Below, one piece after another: positions 1 through 10,879 of a stretch of 64,000 nt of DNA. Origin of the DNA: Pseudomonas cremoricolorata (GTDB taxonomy: Bacteria > Pseudomonadota > Gammaproteobacteria > Pseudomonadales > Pseudomonadaceae); assembly GCF_000759535.1 (NCBI RefSeq), contig NZ_CP009455.1, forward strand, positions 3,782,001 through 3,846,000, in the 5' to 3' direction. The notes beneath the pieces are model-generated. The model saw only the letters and a program-made list of their open reading frames with translations, was not told the origin of the DNA and did not search any database. The position numbers were made by a program, and so were the translations under genes. Numbering within the stretch: the stretch's first letter is position 1; every line of letters begins with the position of its first letter.

Positions 1-631
1 GCGCGGGTTCACCTGAAACGTGCAAAGGGTGTACGGCCGGCCTGTGGGTATGGCCATGGATCAATGTGCGCACGCCGTGGGCGGCCATTTGCTTGGGCAC
101 CTCCTCGGGTGTGACGTCGACGATGTCGCTGGCCTTCATGCGCGTCTGGGCGCGGCTTTCGCTGCGCAGTTTGCGTGCAAGGCGCTGTCGGGTGGCCAAC
201 GGCAGGTGACGAAGCACCCATAACGTCAGCGGGTTGCGTAAGTAACGCCGCAATTTCATGTAGGCAACGTCACCGGTGCAGAGGGTGTCGCCGTGCATCA
301 GCAGCACCCGCTGCCCGGCCAGCTCGATCACGCTTGGGTCGGCGAGCAGAGTACAGCCAGCGGCCTTGCAGAACGCCTGGCCGATGAGGAAATCACGATT
401 GCCGTGCATCACGAACACCGCGGTTCCGCTGTCGCTCAAGGCTCGCAGTGCCTGACAGATACTTAGCTGGAAGGGCGTCATGGCGTCATCGCCAATCCAG
501 GCTTCGAAAAAGTCACCGAGAATGTACAAGGCCTGGGCATCGCGCGCCGGGCCCTCGAGCAGAGTGAGAAACGCCCGGGTGATGTCCGGGCGTTGTTCTT
601 GCAAGTGCAGATCGGAGATCAGCAGAATCAC
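1..631 (-). CDS. lpxH: UDP-2,3-diacylglucosamine diphosphatase LpxH (3' end outside window)
   Basis: This gene encodes the lipid A pathway hydrolase that cleaves UDP-2,3-diacylglucosamine to lipid X and UMP at the inner face of the inner membrane. The reading frame starts at a GTG (629-631) that overlaps the TGA stop of ppiB, and begins [20 protein letters not shown]. Metallophosphoesterase motifs are visible: DLH near residue 8, GNRDF, HGD and GHTHRP close to the window edge. About 210 of roughly 240 codons are inside the window. The GTG overlap with ppiB indicates translational coupling. Identification is confident from the motifs; only the C-terminus is missing. Confidence 0.93.
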   Translation of the reverse strand, partial: MILLISDLHLQEQRPDITRAFLTLLEGPARDAQALYILGDFFEAWIGDDAMTPFQLSICQALRALSDSGTAVFVMHGNRDFLIGQAFCKAAGCTLLADPSVIELAGQRVLLMHGDTLCTGDVAYMKLRRYLRNPLTLWVLRHLPLATRQRLARKLRSESRAQTRMKASDIVDVTPEEVPKQMAAHGVRTLIHGHTHRPAVHPLHVSGEPA

Positions 632-1128
632 TCAATGATCTCGGCTTTCTTGATGATCACATCCTCTTTCGGCACGTCCTGGTGACCTGCGCTGGAGCCG
701 GTGGCGACTTTCTCGATGGCATCGACCACTTCACGGCCTTCGATCACCTCGCCGAACACGGCGTAGCCCCAGCCCTGGACGTTCTTGCCGCTGTGGTTGA
801 GGAAATCGTTGTCCGAGGCGTTGATGAAGAACTGCGCCGAGGCCGAGTGCGGCTCCATGGTGCGGGCCATGGCGATGCTGTACTTGATGTTCTTCAGGCC
901 GTTGTCGGCTTCGTTCTGGATGCTGGCGCGGGTTTGCTTCTGTTTCATGCCAGGCTCGAAGCCGCCGCCCTGGATCATGAAACCTTTGATGACGCGGTGG
1001 AAGACGGTGTTGTCGAAGTGGCCGTCCTTGACGTACTGAACGAAGTTCTCGACGGTCTGCGGGGCTTTTTCGGCATTGAGTTGCAGAACGATATCGCCGT
1101 GGTTGGTGGTCAGTTTGACTTTGGACAT
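628..1128 (-). CDS. ppiB: Cytosolic peptidyl-prolyl cis-trans isomerase B (cyclophilin)
   Basis: This is a cyclophilin-type PPIase that accelerates cis-trans isomerisation of prolyl peptide bonds in the cytoplasm. The 166-residue protein has no signal peptide, which fits PpiB rather than periplasmic PpiA. Cyclophilin core motifs are visible, including [13 protein letters not shown] with the catalytic arginine, and SAQFFIN. The gene lies directly before lpxH on the same strand with a 4-base overlap, and it diverges from glnS. This ppiB-lpxH / glnS-cysS arrangement is common in Pseudomonas genomes as I remember them. Confidence 0.95.
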   Translation of the reverse strand: MSKVKLTTNHGDIVLQLNAEKAPQTVENFVQYVKDGHFDNTVFHRVIKGFMIQGGGFEPGMKQKQTRASIQNEADNGLKNIKYSIAMARTMEPHSASAQFFINASDNDFLNHSGKNVQGWGYAVFGEVIEGREVVDAIEKVATGSSAGHQDVPKEDVIIKKAEIIE

Positions 1129-1361
1129 GGAGAAACTCGCTTTTCAAGGCAGGTAAGTAGAGGGCTGCGCCGGGCGCGTGCCGTTGGCTGACGCAGCGTC
1201 TGACCCTGGCGACACGTCGTCAGTGCCGTGCCATGGGGCAAAGGGTGACAAATAGCGGTCGTTTGCGGCCAGCGGCTGTCAGCCGCTTGACTGCATCGGC
1301 TATGATAGGCGTTTTGATTGAATCGGCCTACCCGGGCCAGACACGTGCATTCAAGGATCCT

Positions 1362-3065
<1,704 letters not shown>

Positions 3066-3074
3066 GGAACCGTC

Positions 3075-4457
3075 GTGCTAACCGTCTACAACACCCTGAG
3101 CAAGCAAAAAGAAGCCTTCAAACCGCTCGATGGCAACAAGGTGCGCATGTACGTCTGCGGCATGACCGTGTACGACTACTGCCACCTGGGCCACGGTCGC
3201 AGCATGGTGGCCTTCGACCTGGTCACCCGCTGGCTGCGCAAGAGCGGCTATGAGCTGACCTACGTGCGCAACATCACCGACATCGACGACAAGATCATCA
3301 ACCGCGCCAACGACAACGGCGAGCGTTTCGATGAACTGACCGCGCGCATGATCGATGCCATGCACGAAGATGAACGTCGCCTGAACATCCTGCCCCCCGA
3401 TCAGGAACCCCGTGCTACCGATCACATTCCCGGCATGCACGCGATGATCCAGACCCTCATCGACAAGGGTTACGCCTACGCCCCTGGCAACGGCGACGTG
3501 TACTACCGGGTCGGCAAGTTCGTCGGCTACGGCAAGCTGTCGCGGCGCAAGATCGAAGACCTGCGCATCGGCGCGCGCATCGAAGTCGGTGAAGCCAAGC
3601 AGGACCCGCTCGACTTCGTGCTGTGGAAGGGCGCCAAGCCCGGCGAGCCGAGCTGGGAATCGCCGTGGGGCGCAGGCCGGCCAGGCTGGCATATCGAGTG
3701 CTCGGTGATGTCCACCTGCTGCCTGGGCGAGAGTTTCGACATCCATGGCGGCGGCAGCGACCTGGAGTTCCCGCACCACGAGAATGAAATCGCGCAGAGC
3801 GAGGCGGCCACCGGCAAGCCCTACGCCAATGCCTGGATGCACTGCGGCATGATCCGTATCAATGGCGAGAAGATGTCCAAGTCGTTGAACAACTTCTTCA
3901 CCATTCGCGACGTGCTGGCCAAGTACCACCCCGAGGTGGTGCGTTACCTGCTGGTGGCCAGCCACTACCGCAGCGCCATCAACTACTCCGAAGACAGCCT
4001 GCGCGACGCCAAGGGTGCGTTGGAGCGCTTCTACCATGCCCTGCGCGGCCTCCCGCGAGTGGCAGCGCAGGGCGGCGAGGCCTTCGTCGAACGTTTCGCC
4101 ACGGCGATGAACGACGATTTCGGCACGCCTGAAGCTTGCGCCGTGCTGTTCGACCTGGTGCGCGAGATCAACCGCCTGCGCGACAGCGACCCACAGGCTG
4201 CTGCTGGTCTGGCCGGGCGCCTGCGCGAGCTGGGCGATGTGCTGGGCGTGCTGCAACTGGACGCCGACGCGTTCCTGCGGGCCGGTGCCGAAGGCAAGGT
4301 CGATGCGGCCGAGGTCGAAGCGCTGATCGCCGCGCGACTGCAAGCGCGCAGCGAGAAGAACTGGGCCGAATCCGACCGCATTCGCGATCAACTCACGGCT
4401 TTGGGCGTGGTGCTGGAAGACAGCAAAGGCACGACGACCTGGCGGCTGGCGGACTGA
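3075..4457 (+). CDS. cysS: Cysteinyl-tRNA synthetase
   Basis: CysRS charges tRNA-Cys. The 460-residue protein starts at GTG 3075, 9 bases after the glnS stop. Class I features are clear: the zinc-binding Cys28 in [11 protein letters not shown], the HLGHGRS version of HIGH, the WHIECS and [10 protein letters not shown] zinc-site segments, and an exact KMSKS loop. Length matches the family. Co-transcription with glnS is likely. A hairpin follows the stop codon at 4467-4503. Confidence 0.96.
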   Translation: MLTVYNTLSKQKEAFKPLDGNKVRMYVCGMTVYDYCHLGHGRSMVAFDLVTRWLRKSGYELTYVRNITDIDDKIINRANDNGERFDELTARMIDAMHEDERRLNILPPDQEPRATDHIPGMHAMIQTLIDKGYAYAPGNGDVYYRVGKFVGYGKLSRRKIEDLRIGARIEVGEAKQDPLDFVLWKGAKPGEPSWESPWGAGRPGWHIECSVMSTCCLGESFDIHGGGSDLEFPHHENEIAQSEAATGKPYANAWMHCGMIRINGEKMSKSLNNFFTIRDVLAKYHPEVVRYLLVASHYRSAINYSEDSLRDAKGALERFYHALRGLPRVAAQGGEAFVERFATAMNDDFGTPEACAVLFDLVREINRLRDSDPQAAAGLAGRLRELGDVLGVLQLDADAFLRAGAEGKVDAAEVEALIAARLQARSEKNWAESDRIRDQLTALGVVLEDSKGTTTWRLAD

Positions 4458-4466
4458 ATCACTGCT

Positions 4467-4503
4467 GCCCCGAACACTGGCACAGGTGTGCACGGTTCGG
4501 GGC
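4467..4503 (+). terminator. Hairpin downstream of cysS
   Basis: A perfect 9-base inverted repeat GCCCCGAAC / GTTCGGGGC encloses a 19-base loop starting 10 bases after the cysS stop. It is placed where a terminator is expected. No T-run follows, so it may be Rho-assisted or simply an mRNA 3'-end hairpin. Confidence 0.4.
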
Positions 4504-4572
4504 GCAGTTCATACGCAGATAGCCGCGCCGGCCGTCCGCTCCTACACGTTTCCAGCAACAGAGGTTTGTCCA

Positions 4573-5301
4573 ATGGTAAAAGCGCGGCCGCGGCCAGCGG
4601 TGAATGGTGTGGCGTCGGCTGATCGGGTTCTGACCGTGCTGACGGCGTTTCGCATCGGCGATACGGCGTTGAGTCTGGTCGAACTGGTCGAGCGCACCGG
4701 CCTGATCAAGAGCACAATCATGCGCTTGATGGTTTCTCTGGAAAATCACGGGTTCATCACCCGCATGGCCGATGGCCGTTACCAGCTGGCCAGTGAGGTC
4801 ATGCGCCTCAACGCGGTGTATCAGGAAGCGCTGGATCTGGAGCGGCATGTCATGCCGCGCCTGCACCAGTTGTCGGAACTGACCGGTGAAACCGCCTCGT
4901 TCTATGTGCGCCATGGTGCCTATCGGATGTGCCAGTACCGGGTCAATTCCACCCACCGCCTGCGCCTGCACCTGCAGCCCGGCGACATGCGCCCCATGGA
5001 CGAAGCCGCTGGTGCCCAGGCGCTGCGTGCGCCTTATGCGGTCGGTATGGCGCTACACAAACCCTATTACTCGCGTGGTGCCACTGACCCCCATGCCGCT
5101 TCCATCGCCTTGCCGATCTACGGCGCGCAACACGAGCTGATGGGCGCGCTGGTGGTCTCCGGGCCGGCCAGCCGGCTTACCGAGGAGACCGCCGAAACTC
5201 TCAGGGAAACCATGCTCGTCACCGCCCGCGAACTGATGCGCAGCCTCGGTTGCAAGGGCACCGAGGTGCGTGCAGGTCAGAATTCAGAAACCGTACAGTG
5301 A
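4573..5301 (+). CDS. IclR-family transcriptional regulator
   Basis: This is an IclR-type regulator, with an N-terminal winged helix followed by a ligand-binding domain. The start is taken at ATG 4573, giving MVKARPRPAVNG and 242 residues; the frame continues upstream but that stretch is not conserved in character. The helix-turn-helix region (about residues 15-70) contains LSLVELVERTGLIKST, typical of IclR proteins. The gene overlaps the convergent amidohydrolase by 18 bases and is the only regulator in the local catabolic island, so it is the probable controller of the genes at 5284-9564. The effector is unknown, probably an aromatic- or lactone-derived acid (inference). Confidence 0.85.
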   Translation: MVKARPRPAVNGVASADRVLTVLTAFRIGDTALSLVELVERTGLIKSTIMRLMVSLENHGFITRMADGRYQLASEVMRLNAVYQEALDLERHVMPRLHQLSELTGETASFYVRHGAYRMCQYRVNSTHRLRLHLQPGDMRPMDEAAGAQALRAPYAVGMALHKPYYSRGATDPHAASIALPIYGAQHELMGALVVSGPASRLTEETAETLRETMLVTARELMRSLGCKGTEVRAGQNSETVQ

Positions 5302-6201
5302 CACCGGATTGTCGCGCAGAATCTGCGCCTGGGCCCGAGGCTCGGGTGCCCACACCGACAGCAGATCGAAAATCGCCGCATCATCCGGCTTGCCATCCAC
5401 CGGCAGGGTTGGATGCGGCCAGTCGCTGCCCCAGAGCAGTCGCTCTACATTGCGCTCGACCAGCGCCTGCGCCACCTTGCCGACATCACCATAGCCCGGC
5501 GCACCCACCTGCGAACGCAGGTAAGGTGCAGACAGCTTGACCCAGGTATTGCCCTGGTCGAGTAGCCGCTGCAGTGCCGCGAAGGCAGCAGAATCGACTC
5601 CCTCAGGCTGAGGTACGTGGCCAAAATGGTCGATCACCAGCTTGCCAGGCAGTTTGCTCAGTCGCTCGGCCAGCTCCGCCAGACGCGGACCTGTTGCCAG
5701 CTGTACGTGCCAGCCCAGGTCCTGTACGCGTGCCGCCAGCGATTCCAACCCTTCCAGCGCAGCGCCACCGACACTGAGATTGAAGCGGATGCCACGTACG
5801 CCCGCCTCATCCATTGCCTGCAAGGCCTGATCGCTGATGTTGCGCTCGACCACGGCAATACCCCTTGCAGCGCCCTGGCTGCGCGCCAGGCCATCGAGCA
5901 TGATGCGGTTGTCCGTACCATATGTAGAAGGCGTGACGATGACCATGCGCTTGAGGCCCAGGCGTCGTTGCAATTGTTGGTAGTCGGCCAGTGAAGCATT
6001 GGGTGGAAACAGGGTGGCGTCCGCAGCAGTAGGGAAACGGTCGTCGTATAGGTGCATATGGCAGTCGACGCTGCCAGCGGGAGGTATCAGCCTTGGCGGC
6101 TGGTCGCCGAGGCTGAAAGGCGTTTTCGCCAAGGCGCCAAATGAGACCAGAGCGCCTAGTGCACTGCTGGCCTGAATGAAGCGGCGGCGGGTCAAAGACA
6201 T
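5284..6201 (-). CDS. Tat-exported amidohydrolase (PDC lactonase/LigI-like superfamily)
   Basis: This is a TIM-barrel metal-dependent hydrolase of the amidohydrolase-2 type, the superfamily of 2-pyrone-4,6-dicarboxylate lactonase and related lactonases. Visible motifs are VDCHMHLYDD (HxH metal pair), VIDHFGHV and LLWGSDWPHP (catalytic Asp). The first 30 residues form a twin-arginine signal: TRRRFIQ, a hydrophobic stretch and an ALA cleavage site, so the enzyme should be exported folded to the periplasm. A good ribosome site AAGGA precedes the start. LigI-type enzymes are normally cytoplasmic, which makes the export signal noteworthy. The substrate is not known; a lactone or cyclic ester is the best guess. 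Confidence 0.8.
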   Translation of the reverse strand: MSLTRRRFIQASSALGALVSFGALAKTPFSLGDQPPRLIPPAGSVDCHMHLYDDRFPTAADATLFPPNASLADYQQLQRRLGLKRMVIVTPSTYGTDNRIMLDGLARSQGAARGIAVVERNISDQALQAMDEAGVRGIRFNLSVGGAALEGLESLAARVQDLGWHVQLATGPRLAELAERLSKLPGKLVIDHFGHVPQPEGVDSAAFAALQRLLDQGNTWVKLSAPYLRSQVGAPGYGDVGKVAQALVERNVERLLWGSDWPHPTLPVDGKPDDAAIFDLLSVWAPEPRAQAQILRDNPVSLYGF

Positions 6202-6233
6202 GGTTCGTTCCTTGTTGTTGTGGGTCTAAACGA

Positions 6234-6261
6234 CGATGCCCACGGCGTAGCGTGGGCATCG
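6234..6261 (-). terminator. Strong hairpin between MFS permease and amidohydrolase
   Basis: Perfect 11-base arms CGATGCCCACG / CGTGGGCATCG surround a 6-base loop, 18 bases after the MFS stop on the minus strand, followed by TCGTTT. It probably ends or attenuates transcripts coming from the permease before the amidohydrolase gene. Confidence 0.6.
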
Positions 6262-6278
6262 GGTCGGTGCGGCAGCGA

Positions 6279-7607
6279 TTATTTAACGGTGGCGGTCTCG
6301 GCCATCTGCGCCTGCTCACGCTGACGTTTGCGGCCAATGACCAGCACCATGATCCCGGCGATGGTGCACAGCGTCGCCAGCGGCATCAGGGCGATGGCGT
6401 AGCTGCCGGTGGCGTCGTGGATCGCACCATAAGCGTTGACCATGATGCCGCCGCCGATCAGGTTGGCCAGGGCACCTACCGCAGCCAGGCCTGCCGCAGC
6501 CGTGGAAGACGACAGCCAGCCCGATACCAGGGCCCAGAACGGCCCCTTCATCGAGTAGGCGCCGACCAGCACCATGGTCAGCATGACGATGGTCGCCGGC
6601 AGCGACGAGGTGAACAGCGTCATCAGCAAACCTGCGGCAATCAGCAGCATGGTCATCGCGGTGTGCCAGCGACGTTCGCCTGTACGGTCCGAGCTGCGCC
6701 CCCAGACGATCATCAACACCGAGGCGATACCGTAAGGGATGGCATTGACCAAGCCGATCTCCATGGAGGTCAGGCCGAAGGTCTTGAGCAGCTGCGGCGC
6801 CCACACACTCATGGTGCTACCTGCGGCGGACGCACCCGAGTAGATCAGCGCCAGAATCCAGATGTCCTTGTGCCGCAGCAGCTTCCACAGCGACATGTGG
6901 CCGATGGCGGTTTTCTTCGCCGACTCGCTGGCCAGGCGCTGGATCAGCCAGCCGCGCTGCTCGTCACTCAGCCATTTGGCCTGTTCAGGACGGTCGGTGA
7001 GCACGAACAGGCAGGCGATGCCGAGCAGCACTGCGGGAATGCCCTCGATGATGAACAGCCAGTGCCAGCCGCGCATGCCCATCCAGCCATCCAGGCTCAA
7101 CAGCAGGCCCGACAGGGGCGAGCCGATGAAGTTGGCCGCCGGAATGGCCACCATGAAGATCGCCACCATACGTGCACGGTAGGCCGCTGGCAGCCAGTAG
7201 GTGAGGTACAGCAGCACGCCAGGGAAGAATCCGGCTTCGGCGGCGCCCAGCAGAAAGCGCATCACGTATAGCGAGTTGGCGCCAGTGACGAACGCGGTGC
7301 CGGCCGAGATCAGGCCCCAGGTCACCATGATCCGGGCGATCCAGATACGCGCGCCGTAGCGTTGCATGGCCAGGTTGCTGGGCACTTCGACGAGGAAGTA
7401 GGCGAAGAAGAACAGGCTGCTGGCAAAGCCGAAGACCTTGGCGGTGAGGCCAAGGTCTTCGTTCATTTGCAGCGAGGCCATGCCGATGTTGCCGCGGTCG
7501 ATGATCGCGATCAGGTAGCAGACGATGAGAAACGGCAGGATGCGCCAGGCGACCCGGCGCATGGTGCTGCGTTCGAGTTCGCTGATGGGGGCGGCGGTTG
7601 CAGTCAT
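6279..7607 (-). CDS. MFS transporter, anion:cation symporter (ACS) family
   Basis: This 442-residue, 12-helix major facilitator protein resembles phthalate, tartrate and galactonate permeases of the ACS family. Features include DRGNIGMA in helix 1, VEVPSNLAMQRYGARIWIARI around helix 2-3, and GAAEAGFFPG in helix 4, all typical of this family. The start is taken at ATG 7607, preceded by GGAG at 8 bases; the upstream TTG is less likely. It sits between the dehydrogenase and the exported amidohydrolase, consistent with uptake of the organic acid the island degrades. Hairpins lie on both sides. Confidence 0.85.
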   Translation of the reverse strand: MTATAAPISELERSTMRRVAWRILPFLIVCYLIAIIDRGNIGMASLQMNEDLGLTAKVFGFASSLFFFAYFLVEVPSNLAMQRYGARIWIARIMVTWGLISAGTAFVTGANSLYVMRFLLGAAEAGFFPGVLLYLTYWLPAAYRARMVAIFMVAIPAANFIGSPLSGLLLSLDGWMGMRGWHWLFIIEGIPAVLLGIACLFVLTDRPEQAKWLSDEQRGWLIQRLASESAKKTAIGHMSLWKLLRHKDIWILALIYSGASAAGSTMSVWAPQLLKTFGLTSMEIGLVNAIPYGIASVLMIVWGRSSDRTGERRWHTAMTMLLIAAGLLMTLFTSSLPATIVMLTMVLVGAYSMKGPFWALVSGWLSSSTAAAGLAAVGALANLIGGGIMVNAYGAIHDATGSYAIALMPLATLCTIAGIMVLVIGRKRQREQAQMAETATVK

Positions 7608-7652
7608 GGGGCTCTCCAATTGTTATTTTTGCTGGAGTCACGCGAAACGAAA

Positions 7653-7675
7653 GCGCACCCGGTCGGCGGGTGCGC
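7653..7675 (-). terminator. Hairpin after the hydroxyacid dehydrogenase gene
   Basis: Nine-base perfect arms GCGCACCCG / CGGGTGCGC with a 5-base loop lie just past the dehydrogenase stop. On the minus strand they are followed by TTTCGTTT, consistent with a leaky intrinsic terminator before the MFS gene. Confidence 0.55.
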
Positions 7676-7684
7676 GCAGGGTAT

Positions 7685-8662
7685 TCAGTGGCCGAGCAAC
7701 TGGCGGTTGACCACGCAGCGCGGGTCAAGCTCGCTGCCCGCCCACGCGGCGAAGATCTGCCTGAGCGCGACCAGGCCGACGCGGTCACGGGATTCGCTGG
7801 TGTTAGCGCCGATATGCGGCGTTGCGACCAGCGTCGGCAGCCCCCAGAGCGGGCTGTCGGCAGGCGGTGGCTCGGGATTGAAGGTGTCCAGGCCGGCACC
7901 GCCGATACGCCGCTCGCTCAGTGCGGCGATCAGCGCCGCGGTGTCGATCAGCTCGCCACGGGCGGTGTTGATCAGGATGCTGCCTGGGCGCATGCGCGCG
8001 AGCTGCTCGGCACCGATCAGGTTGTGGTTGGTATCGGTCAGCGGGCAGTGCAGGCTGATGATATCGCTTTCGCTGAGCAGCCGATCGAAATCCTCTTCGC
8101 GTTCGACATGCTCACGCTGGGGCAGCTGCTGCAGGAACGGGTCGTACACCTTGACCTTCATCTGCAACGGCGCCACCAGGTCCATGAGGATGCTGCCGAT
8201 CGAACCCAGGCCGACCAGGCCGAGGGTCTTGCCGAACAGCTCGACACCGTTGGCCGAGGCCTTGTCCCAGTGTCCGTCGCGCATGCGCGCATCGAGCAGG
8301 GCGGTCTGCCGCGCCACGCTGAACAGCAGGGCGAAGGCGTGTTCGGCCACCGACTGGGCGTTGGCGCCGACGGCGATGGTCACCGGAATCCCGCGGGCAG
8401 CGGCAGCCTTGATGTCGATGGTGTTGTAGCCCACGCCGTGCTTGGCGATGACCTTGAGCTTGCTGGAGGCGGCGATCATCGCCTCGGTCAGTTCGCCCTG
8501 GCGCACGATGATGGCGTCGGGCTGCTCGGCGCGGATGATCGCTTCGAGTTCATCGGCGGGCAGGTACGGCGTGGTGGGGATCACCCGTACGCCTTCGCTT
8601 TCGGCCAGGCGCATGGCATCGGCGGCAAGCGCGGGCCCGGTCAGCAGAACGGTTCTGGTCAT
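7685..8662 (-). CDS. D-isomer-specific 2-hydroxyacid dehydrogenase
   Basis: This NAD(P)-dependent enzyme interconverts a D-2-hydroxyacid and a 2-oxoacid. The 325-residue protein starts at ATG 8662, with AAGG at about 8 bases; the frame stays open upstream but into the promoter region. The dinucleotide motif GLVGLGSIG and the catalytic trio (Arg in NTARGELID, Glu in FNPEPPP, His in TPHIGANT) are present. It resembles phosphoglycerate dehydrogenase-like proteins but lacks the C-terminal regulatory domain of SerA. It diverges from the RraA-like aldolase gene, sharing a 227-base promoter region that contains an inverted repeat. Confidence 0.85.
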   Translation of the reverse strand: MTRTVLLTGPALAADAMRLAESEGVRVIPTTPYLPADELEAIIRAEQPDAIIVRQGELTEAMIAASSKLKVIAKHGVGYNTIDIKAAAARGIPVTIAVGANAQSVAEHAFALLFSVARQTALLDARMRDGHWDKASANGVELFGKTLGLVGLGSIGSILMDLVAPLQMKVKVYDPFLQQLPQREHVEREEDFDRLLSESDIISLHCPLTDTNHNLIGAEQLARMRPGSILINTARGELIDTAALIAALSERRIGGAGLDTFNPEPPPADSPLWGLPTLVATPHIGANTSESRDRVGLVALRQIFAAWAGSELDPRCVVNRQLLGH

Positions 8663-8746
8663 GGTCGTTACCTTGTTCTTATGAGTGGCGCAGATGCCGG
8701 GGGCGACATCGGGACGCACCAACACTACTTCCAATGAAACGACGTT

Positions 8747-8805
8747 GCAATATCGATAATCACAAAAGGCGCGAATGGTCATTCTGATGGATAATCGTGT
8801 ATTGC
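8747..8805. promoter_or_regulatory. Divergent promoter region with GCAATA/TATTGC dyad
   Basis: In the region between the dehydrogenase (-) and aldolase (+) genes, GCAATA at 8747-8752 followed by a CGATAAT stretch faces ATAATCG followed by TATTGC at 8800-8805. The two arms are imperfect inverted copies about 45 bases apart. This is a plausible pair of operators for the IclR regulator. Confidence 0.35.
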
Positions 8806-8889
8806 ATTGCGTTAAATGAAATGGCATTCTGAAAAAACGCTTAAGTCTTACGCTAGCGACATCGAATAACATCAATAGAGGTACGTCAC

Positions 8890-9564
8890 ATGAGCATTGG
8901 ATTCAGGGTCTTGCAGCGTGCGCGCAAAGTCGACGCCGAGTGGGTGGAGCGCTACCGCGAAGTGCCGGTGGCCAACGTCAGCGATTCGATGAACCGCATG
9001 ACCGCAGGCGGAGCACGGATTCGCCCGATGCACCGCGCAGGAGTACTGGCCGGTGCCGCGCTGACCGTCAAGGCCCGTCCGGGTGACAACCTCATGCTGC
9101 ATTACGCCCTGGACATCGCCGAGCCCGGCGACGTGGTGGTAGTGGATGCTGGCGGCGATCTGTCCAATGCACTTATCGGCGAAATGATGGTGGCCTACGC
9201 CATCAAGCGCGGCGTGGCCGGCATCGTCATCAACGGTGCGATTCGCGATGCCGGCGCCATTGGCGCAGGTGATTTTCCGATGTTCGCTGCCGGCATTTCC
9301 CACCGCGGCCCCTACAAGGACGGCCCCGGCGAGATCAATGTGCCGATCGCTATCGATGGTATGGTGATCGAGCCGGGCGATTTGGTGATTGGCGATGACG
9401 ACGGCCTGCTCTGCGTGCCGTTCGATCAGGTGGCTGAAGTCTACGACCGCGCGGCCGCCAAGCACGCCGCCGAGCAGCACCAGCTCGAGCAGATCGCCCA
9501 AGGCACCAACGACCGCAGCTGGGTGTTGGAGTCGCTGAAGAAAAAAGGCTGCCTGCTGCCCTGA
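8890..9564 (+). CDS. RraA/HMG-CHA aldolase-family protein
   Basis: This 224-residue protein belongs to the RraA-like fold family that includes 4-hydroxy-4-methyl-2-oxoglutarate and 4-carboxy-4-hydroxy-2-oxoadipate aldolases (LigK/GalC type). The conserved GEMMVAYA segment followed by about 20 residues and INGAIRDAG, which carries the Arg-Asp pair for divalent metal and catalysis, is intact. RraA proper (RNase E inhibitor) is about 160 residues, so length and context favour an aldolase. With the LigI-like amidohydrolase nearby, a lactone-to-pyruvate/oxaloacetate route is plausible (inference). The ribosome site is AGAGG before ATG 8890. Confidence 0.82.
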   Translation: MSIGFRVLQRARKVDAEWVERYREVPVANVSDSMNRMTAGGARIRPMHRAGVLAGAALTVKARPGDNLMLHYALDIAEPGDVVVVDAGGDLSNALIGEMMVAYAIKRGVAGIVINGAIRDAGAIGAGDFPMFAAGISHRGPYKDGPGEINVPIAIDGMVIEPGDLVIGDDDGLLCVPFDQVAEVYDRAAAKHAAEQHQLEQIAQGTNDRSWVLESLKKKGCLLP

Positions 9565-9621
9565 AGCCTGAGGTACAGACCAGGCCTGGCAGGCGGCCAT
9601 CGACCCATTCGGAGGAATCGT

Positions 9622-10869
9622 TTGCCTGAGTCACGTCTCGCTTCTCGCCGTACCTGGCCCGCCGCTGTGCGGGCCTTGGCCCATCGCGACTTTCAGGTCT
9701 ACTTCAGCGGCCAGGCCATCTCCACCCTCGGCAAATGGCTGCAGCAGGTGGCCCTGTCCTGGCTGGCCTACCACGTCACCGGTTCTGCGGCGCTGCTGGG
9801 CGCCATCGCCTTCGTTACCCTGGCACCGCAACTGCTGATCGGCCCGATCGCCGGTGCCTGGACCGACCGTCACGACAAGCGCCGGCTATTGATCATCGTG
9901 CAGTCGATCCTCGCGTTGCAGGCGCTGGCCCTGGCCGTGCTTGCCTATGGGCATTGGCTCGACGCCCGCAGTATTCTCGCCATGGCGTTACTGCTCGGCT
10001 TGCTCAATGCCTTCGAAACACCGCTGCGTCAGTCGTTGATTGCAAGTTTCGTCTCCGACCCGGCCGATCTGCCCAACGCCCTGGTCCTCAATGCCATGCT
10101 GATCAACGCCGCGCGCTTCGTTGGCCCGCCACTGGCCGGGGTGCTGATCGCCTGGGCCGGTGAGGCGCTGTGCTTTGCCCTCACGGCTCTGGCGTTTTCC
10201 GGCCTGCTGGTGGGCCTGTTCAAGGTGCGTGGCAAGCCCAGCGGCAAGGCCAGCGGTTCTACGGGCGAGGTCTTCCGCGAGGGCCTGCGTTACTTGTGGC
10301 AAACCCTTGAAGTGCGCCGGCTGATGGTCAGCGTGGTGGTGGTCAACGTGCTTGCCTCGTGCTACACCGCGCTGCTGCCGATTCTGGCCAAAGCGGTGTA
10401 CCAGGGCGATGCGCAAACGTTAGGCTGGCTCTGGGGCGCGGCGGGGGCGGGGGCGTTTCTCGCCACCCTGGTGCTGGCGTTCAGTGGCTCGGCATCGCGT
10501 CTGCAACGCTTCATCTTGGCCGGCGCCTTGCTCTGTGCGGCGGGCCTGCTCGGGTTGGCTGCACCGGCGCCGCTGGCGGTGGCGCTGCTGGCCCTGGGCC
10601 TGCTGGGCTTTGGCATCACCGTCAGCAACGTCAGCACCAACATGCAGCTGCAAAGCGGCGCGCCCAGTGCGCTACGCGGGCGAGTGGTGTCGTTCTACAT
10701 TGCCCTGCGCTTTGGCTTCGAGGCGATCGGCGGCTTGCTGGCGGGATTGGCCGCGACGCACCTGGGTGCGCCGCAGACCTTGGGTATCGCCGGTGGGCTG
10801 TTGCTGTTGATCAGCCTGAGCCGTGAGGTCTACCGTCGGCGTCGCGCGGCGCTGGCCGGCCGCGCCTAG
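9622..10869 (+). CDS. MFS transporter (EntS/DHA3-type drug or siderophore exporter)
   Basis: This is a 415-residue 12-helix major facilitator protein. The start is a TTG at 9622, supported by a perfect GGAGGA at 9611-9616 five bases upstream. The opening ALAHRDFQVYFSGQAISTLG and DRHDKRRLLI between helices 2 and 3 match the DHA3/EntS-type exporter family. It follows the aldolase gene on the same strand after 57 bases and may be co-transcribed, but its predicted export role does not obviously fit the catabolic genes. The substrate is unknown. Confidence 0.82.
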   Translation: MPESRLASRRTWPAAVRALAHRDFQVYFSGQAISTLGKWLQQVALSWLAYHVTGSAALLGAIAFVTLAPQLLIGPIAGAWTDRHDKRRLLIIVQSILALQALALAVLAYGHWLDARSILAMALLLGLLNAFETPLRQSLIASFVSDPADLPNALVLNAMLINAARFVGPPLAGVLIAWAGEALCFALTALAFSGLLVGLFKVRGKPSGKASGSTGEVFREGLRYLWQTLEVRRLMVSVVVVNVLASCYTALLPILAKAVYQGDAQTLGWLWGAAGAGAFLATLVLAFSGSASRLQRFILAGALLCAAGLLGLAAPAPLAVALLALGLLGFGITVSNVSTNMQLQSGAPSALRGRVVSFYIALRFGFEAIGGLLAGLAATHLGAPQTLGIAGGLLLLISLSREVYRRRRAALAGRA

Positions 10870-10879
10870 GCAACGCGCG

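Noticed and set aside
3078..4493. 471-codon open frame opposite cysS
   Set aside because: Same reason: it mirrors the synthetase gene, and its translation is His/Val/Ala-rich without any motif.
4525..4551. Second REP element downstream of cysS
   Set aside because: Only the CCGTCCGCTCCTACA part resembles the REP core; there is no paired arm, so it may be chance.
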